DNA of 64,000 nucleotides. Source: Polycladomyces abyssicola (GTDB lineage: Bacteria > Bacillota > Bacilli > Thermoactinomycetales > JIR-001). Below, one piece after another: positions 60,863-64,000 of the stretch (its first letter is position 1; each line of letters opens with the position of its first letter). Under the pieces are notes generated by a model that was not told where the DNA came from, did no database searches, and saw only the letters and a list, made by a program, of their open reading frames with translations. The stretch covers positions 222,501 through 286,500 of the forward strand of contig NZ_AP024601.1 in the NCBI RefSeq assembly GCF_018326425.1, given 5' to 3'. Made by a program: the position numbers and the translations under genes.

Positions 60863-61270
60863 GTGGACCTAAGAAAATGGATGAATATCAGGTCGCCCGT
60901 AGGTTGGGCTGCAGCAGTAGCTCTTATCCTTGCCTTTTCGCCAGGAGCAAGAAAAACCGCCCGGCGGATGGCGATAAAGGGGACGGCCACTGCGATGAAT
61001 ATGGCTGAACAGGTCAAAGAAACCGCGATCGGGATGCAACAACAAGTGAAATCATGGATAAAGCGGGATCCCATGGAATTGGAAGATGTTCCTGATTCAA
61101 CGCGGGAAGAGGTCGACAAACAACCCCCTGTTGGCGGGGAATTGCGTTTGGATGGGTTTGAAGAGCTCCTGCAATCGTTGATGAAGCGTCTGGAAAAGCA
61201 ACAGCAAGAATTGGAGGCTCTTCGCCATCAAATGGAAAACAATCAGAAACCGGAAGGTTCCGGATCTTGA
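60863..61270 (+). CDS. Small membrane protein, DUF5132-like (135 residues)
   Basis: Start GTG 60863 (VDLRKWMNIRSP), with AAGGAGGTGG 7 bases upstream; the longer frame from 60812 lacks one. One helix (VGWAAAVALILAFSPGA, about 14-30) is followed by RKTARRMAIKGTATAMNMAEQVKE and a long charged coiled-coil C-terminus (EELLQSLMKRLEKQQQELE). It is transcribed divergently from the P-type ATPase and ends 24 bp before the next small gene. A possible envelope partner of the ATPase; function unknown. Confidence 0.65.
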   Translation: MDLRKWMNIRSPVGWAAAVALILAFSPGARKTARRMAIKGTATAMNMAEQVKETAIGMQQQVKSWIKRDPMELEDVPDSTREEVDKQPPVGGELRLDGFEELLQSLMKRLEKQQQELEALRHQMENNQKPEGSGS

Positions 61271-61294
61271 CAAACGGCTAGGAGGTGGTCGCAC

Positions 61295-61633
61295 ATGTTA
61301 CGAAGCGGTTCCGTCTGGGCGGGGGTCATAGCTGGCGGATTGTCACAGTGGAAAGATACGCAGGCGTATAGGCACGGAGAAATCCGGAAAGCGGATTACA
61401 AGGTGCATACTGTAGGCAATATCACCGGAGCTGCGGGATTGGCGGCTGGGATCGAGTATGGGGCACTGTTGGGTACCATGGTCATACCCGGAATTGGTAC
61501 TGTTGTGGGATCGATTGTGGGTGGCCTTGCCGGAGACAAATTCGGACGCTTTTTGGGAGAAGGTGCCGCATCGGCTGTTTTCAAGCCATCGGCCAAGGTG
61601 TGGAAGAATGCATTCGATATGGACGATATGTAA
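61295..61633 (+). CDS. Glycine-zipper membrane protein (112 residues)
   Basis: ATG 61295 with AGGAGGTGG 6 bases upstream. Gly/Ala-rich helices (AGVIAGGLSQW near 9; ITGAAGLAAGIEYGALLGT near 43; GIGTVVGSIVGGLAGDKFG near 66) form repeated GxxxG patterns typical of glycine zippers that insert in membranes. The tail is charged (KVWKNAFDMDDM). Adjacent to the DUF5132-like gene and followed by tandem terminators, so it ends that two-gene unit. No known family with a defined role. Confidence 0.7.
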   Translation: MLRSGSVWAGVIAGGLSQWKDTQAYRHGEIRKADYKVHTVGNITGAAGLAAGIEYGALLGTMVIPGIGTVVGSIVGGLAGDKFGRFLGEGAASAVFKPSAKVWKNAFDMDDM

Positions 61634-61645
61634 ATTCGAAGTCGG

Positions 61646-61676
61646 AAAACCCCTGATCTGTCAGGGGTTTTTTAAA
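61646..61676 (+). terminator. Terminator of the glycine-zipper gene
   Basis: AAACCCCTGA-TCTG-TCAGGGGTTT followed by TTT; strong. Confidence 0.88.
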
Positions 61677-61687
61677 CTTTTCTCAAA

Positions 61688-61714
61688 CAACGGGGGCTTG
61701 TCCCCCGTTTTTAC
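61688..61714 (+). terminator. Second, tandem terminator
   Basis: ACGGGGG-CTTG-TCCCCCGT followed by TTTT, 12 bp after the first. The loop is nearly identical to the tex terminator at 55318-55342. Confidence 0.85.
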
Positions 61715-61737
61715 ATATAGAGGAGGAGGGAGAATAA

Positions 61738-62538
61738 ATGGAGAAGGGAATGTCGCTGATTGACACCCATGTTCATCTCGATCAATTCCCTGACGAAGAA
61801 GTACCGGAATTCATCGAGCGGGCCCGGCGAGCGGGGGTGAACCATGTAGTGGCCGTGGCGTCGGGGGCAGACTCATGCCTCCGTTTGTTAGAGTGGAAAC
61901 AACGGTTTCCGGATGGGCTCACCGTTGCTTTCGGCGTCCACCCGGAGCGGGAGACGGATGATGCGGAAGTGGAAACGGTGGTCAGGTTGATCCGAAGACA
62001 TCGTGAGGAGATCAGTGCCATTGGAGAAGTGGGATTGCCCTATTACACCCTGCCGGAACCGCAGAGAAAACAACCGCCCTCTCCCGATGCGATTGCCCGG
62101 TTGTCCCGTTTTCTTTCGTTGGCGGCAGAGCTCGATTTGCCGGTGGTGCTGCATGCCGTCCACGAAGCGGCGGAACCAGTCCGACAGCTATTGCGCCGAC
62201 ATGGGGTAAAACAGGCGGTGTTTCACTGGCTCAAAGCGCCCGCTGATGTGTTGCACCGCATCGTGGATGATGGTTATCTCATCTCGGTGACGCCAGATGT
62301 GCTTCGCAGGGAACGGGACCGTGAGTTGGCCCGTCAAGTGCCTTTGTCCCAGCTGTTATTGGAGACGGATGCACCGTGGGAATACGAGGGAAAAAGAGCG
62401 GAGCCGGCGTGGGTGAAGGAAGTGGCGGAGGAAGTGGCCAGGGTGAAGGGTGTGACGGTTCGGCAAGTGTGCCAGCAAACGACGGAGAATGCACGTCGTC
62501 TGTTCAGCATCGACGGATCAATGACGACGGGGTGGTAA
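61738..62538 (+). CDS. tatD: TatD-family metal-dependent hydrolase
   Basis: 266-residue TIM-barrel nuclease-like hydrolase. Metal ligands: DTHVHLD (about 10-16), Glu in IGEVGLP (about 98), His in VVLHAVHEA (about 136-144), HWLKAP (about 161) and Asp in LETDAPW (about 214-220). Family members act as DNase or amidohydrolase; the physiological substrate is not settled. ATG 61738 with GAGGAGGAGGGAG upstream. It does not belong to the preceding operon, since two terminators intervene. Confidence 0.9.
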   Translation: MEKGMSLIDTHVHLDQFPDEEVPEFIERARRAGVNHVVAVASGADSCLRLLEWKQRFPDGLTVAFGVHPERETDDAEVETVVRLIRRHREEISAIGEVGLPYYTLPEPQRKQPPSPDAIARLSRFLSLAAELDLPVVLHAVHEAAEPVRQLLRRHGVKQAVFHWLKAPADVLHRIVDDGYLISVTPDVLRRERDRELARQVPLSQLLLETDAPWEYEGKRAEPAWVKEVAEEVARVKGVTVRQVCQQTTENARRLFSIDGSMTTGW

Positions 62539-62652
62539 AGAACCCTGTTCCTTTTCTCGGTACGTGAACCAACACGCGTTAAGAAACCGGATCTGCTTGC
62601 GGTCTTTCCCGTAAAACGCGCGCATCAGCTGGTTGCGCAACCATTTGGGCAT
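62518..62652 (-). CDS. cmpA: Cortex morphogenetic protein CmpA
   Basis: 44-residue protein: MPKWLRNQLMRAFYGKD then IRFLNACWFTYREKEQG. It matches the pattern of B. subtilis CmpA (about 37 residues), a sporulation checkpoint adaptor that delivers SpoIVA for ClpXP degradation. ATG 62652 with GGGAGGGATCACC upstream; a longer open frame (to 62742) has no support. Its 3' end overlaps the convergent tatD by 21 bp. Seven extra C-terminal residues (SLPPRRH) are not typical. Confidence 0.88.
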   Translation of the reverse strand: MPKWLRNQLMRAFYGKDRKQIRFLNACWFTYREKEQGSLPPRRH

Positions 62653-62769
62653 GGTGATCCCTCCCGGTATCAACGTTCTCTCAATACAGGGTATGAAAAA
62701 GCCCTGGTCGGCGTGAACAGCGATCGGGACTGTCGGGATCACAAATGTGAAGGCGTTGTTTTCGGTTAA

Positions 62770-62910
62770 CCAGATGAGCTTACCGACAAGGTGGTTGAAC
62801 TACAGGCCATTTTGTGAGCGGAGCCGAATTTCCCGTCGAGCGACTTTAGCTGTTGCGAATCGCTGGACGGGAAATCGGAGCTCAAGGACTTTGTCATCAA
62901 CTTGGTCTCG
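62770..62910 (+). repeat. Long imperfect palindrome, repeat copy E
   Basis: CGAATTTCCCGTCGAGCGA (62831-62849) pairs with TCGCTGGACGGGAAATCG, and outer segments GACAAGGT.../...ACTTTGTC extend the stem. CGAGCGACTTTA in the loop resembles the AGCGACTT part of copies B and D. No coding potential. The remaining 62653-62770 holds only the cmpA upstream region. Confidence 0.5.
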
Positions 62911-62919
62911 TTCACCGGG

Positions 62920-63051
62920 TCAAGCGTAATGTTCGGCGATTTGCTGTCTGATCCACTCTTGGGTACAGCAATCATCCAACGGCTCTTGATCTGATGAAAT
63001 GGGCAATCCGCAGGTCGGGCAGACCGGTTGGGGGGGCGATTCGAGTTTCAT
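62920..63051 (-). CDS. Small Cys-rich protein, zinc-ribbon-like (43 residues)
   Basis: ATG 63051 with AAGGAG 7 bases upstream. The sequence MKLESPPQPVCPTCGLPI...DDCCTQEW contains CPTCG and a CC pair, which could hold one zinc. The end is charged. No known family. A palindromic AT-rich segment (TTATAATATACTATAC, about 63079-63094) upstream may contain its promoter. Confidence 0.55.
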   Translation of the reverse strand: MKLESPPQPVCPTCGLPISSDQEPLDDCCTQEWIRQQIAEHYA

Positions 63052-63137
63052 AAGGCCACTCCTTGAGAAGGAAGTTTGGTATAGTATATTATAACAGTCA
63101 AATAAATGTGATTGTGTACTATAACAAACAGCGATAA

Positions 63138-63215
63138 CAAAAAACGGTTTCCCCAACGGCTGGTTGAGACCTTCGTGGTTTCGTCTCGGAAAAAGCCGTA
63201 GGCGAACCGTTTTCC
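63138..63215 (-). terminator. Terminator of the alpha/beta hydrolase gene
   Basis: On the minus strand a long multi-part stem (AAAACGGTT.../...AACCGTTTT, inner ACGGCT/AGCCGT) is followed by TTTTTTGTTATC, about 30 bp past the hydrolase stop. Confidence 0.65.
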
Positions 63216-63245
63216 TGTTTTCTGCGGACTTTCCCCCTGATTCGG

Positions 63246-64000
63246 TCAACTCTGTGCGTGCCGTTCCAAAAAACGGAGCAGATGAGCGTGAAACGAATCC
63301 GGTTGTTCCAAAGGCGGGAGATGTCCCGTCCCCGCCATCGTGATCAACTCCGCTTGCGGAATGGCGGATGCAATCCGTTGGGCAAGCGTTTGGATTTCCT
63401 CCCAATCCCGATCTCCCCGCATCACCAGCGTGGGTACGCTTATTTCGGACAAGCGGTCGACAGCGGGTGGGAAATGCGGCATCCCTTTGCTTTCGCGTTT
63501 CCAGTAATCCAATACGGTTTGTCGCACGTATCGTCGAACTGAAGGAACCACTTTCGACTGCTTGCGAAAGGGACCTTCCACCCAAGTTTGTAAAAACCGT
63601 TCCAACGCTTGTTCCAACCGTCCTTCTTTACGAAGCCGCTGGATTTCCCTCTCGTTGGCGAGAAACGCGTCCGACCAACGATAGCCGCTCACCCCCGGGT
63701 TGATCAGCACCAGGCTCCGTACCGTATCCGGATATCGCAAGGCGTAATCGATCGCGATTTTGCCGCCGACCGAGATACCGACGATGGATGCGCGATCCAC
63801 TTCCAATGCCTCGAGAAGTGCGCGTAAGTCGTCGTGATGCTCGAACCGGCCTTCGCCGTCTCCTGAACGCCCTGCGCCGCGCAAGTCGTAACGGATGACG
63901 CGATAGCGACGATGCAACACCCTGACGGTTTCATCCCACATGCGATGATCCAACGGCATGCCGTGCAATAACACGACGGTCGGTCCTTCCCCGACCGATT
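63246..64000 (-). CDS. Alpha/beta hydrolase (5' end outside the window)
   Basis: At least 251 residues. The frame stays open to the window edge: codons before the internal Met at 63974 read VGEGPTVVLLHG, so the start lies beyond 64000. The oxyanion HGMPLD, nucleophile Ser in GISVGGKIA, Asp in MRGDRDW and His in GTGHLPP form the triad. The general fold suggests an esterase or lactonase; no specific substrate can be named. Confidence 0.85.
   Translation of the reverse strand, partial: SVGEGPTVVLLHGMPLDHRMWDETVRVLHRRYRVIRYDLRGAGRSGDGEGRFEHHDDLRALLEALEVDRASIVGISVGGKIAIDYALRYPDTVRSLVLINPGVSGYRWSDAFLANEREIQRLRKEGRLEQALERFLQTWVEGPFRKQSKVVPSVRRYVRQTVLDYWKRESKGMPHFPPAVDRLSEISVPTLVMRGDRDWEEIQTLAQRIASAIPQAELITMAGTGHLPPLEQPDSFHAHLLRFLERHAQS

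Overview
The window reads as the chromosome of a spore-forming, moderately GC-rich low-GC-Gram-positive relative, most likely a Thermoactinomycetaceae-like member of Bacillales. This is inference from gene content and protein similarity recalled from memory. The evidence is a 23S-5S-tRNA block of Firmicute type, the cdaA-cdaR-glmM set followed by a glmS ribozyme, an acpS/ydcC/alr/ndoAI-ndoA/rsbUVW-sigB/tex order that matches Bacillus subtilis, and a cmpA cortex-morphogenesis gene.

Layout. 1-2440: 3' half of a 23S rRNA, 5S rRNA and eight tRNAs (Asn, Thr, Glu, Val, Tyr, Gln, Lys, Gly) ending in a terminator. 2.9-7.3 kb: arginase (rocF) and PEP carboxylase (ppc). 7.7-13.5 kb: c-di-AMP synthase and its regulator, glmM, then glmS under a self-cleaving ribozyme, together the cell-wall amino-sugar branch. 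13.9-18.8 kb: an N,N-dimethylformamidase-like protein, a methyltransferase, a membrane protein, a haem monooxygenase and pgcA. 19.2-27.8 kb: a fatty-acid/acyl-CoA degradation operon (ligase, dehydrogenase, CoA-transferase, thiolase, SDR), an EamA transporter and a second acyl-CoA ligase. 28.1-33.3 kb: an ABC-2 exporter pair, then acpS-nnr-ydcC.

33.3-47.1 kb looks like accessory DNA set between ydcC and alr, which are neighbours in B. subtilis. It holds a metallo-beta-lactamase-fold gene split by a 447-bp IS200/IS605-type miniature element and further broken by a frameshift and a stop. It also holds a penicillin-acylase-family enzyme, a YdbC-like protein, an AT-rich shikimate kinase gene, gnd, lysP behind a lysine riboswitch, a fatty-acid hydroxylase/aldehyde dehydrogenase pair and a secreted alpha-amylase with a CcpA-type operator. 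47.4-55.3 kb returns to the conserved order: a PH-domain protein, alr, the ndoAI/ndoA toxin-antitoxin pair, a short partner-switching module rsbU-rsbV-rsbW-sigB (no rsbR/S/T or rsbX here), and tex.

55.3-61.7 kb carries the most unusual genes: a ~1545-residue fusion of a degenerate P-type ATPase half to a complete Ca2+-ATPase-like half, with two small basic/coiled partners downstream and two small membrane proteins transcribed divergently. The window ends with tatD, cmpA, a small Cys-rich protein and the 3' part of an alpha/beta hydrolase.

Scattered through the intergenic spaces are imperfect palindromes sharing a TGTTTYC...GGCRAGCGA core or a GTGTGTYYGGT start. They do not correspond to any gene and may be a miniature transposon or RNA-hairpin family.
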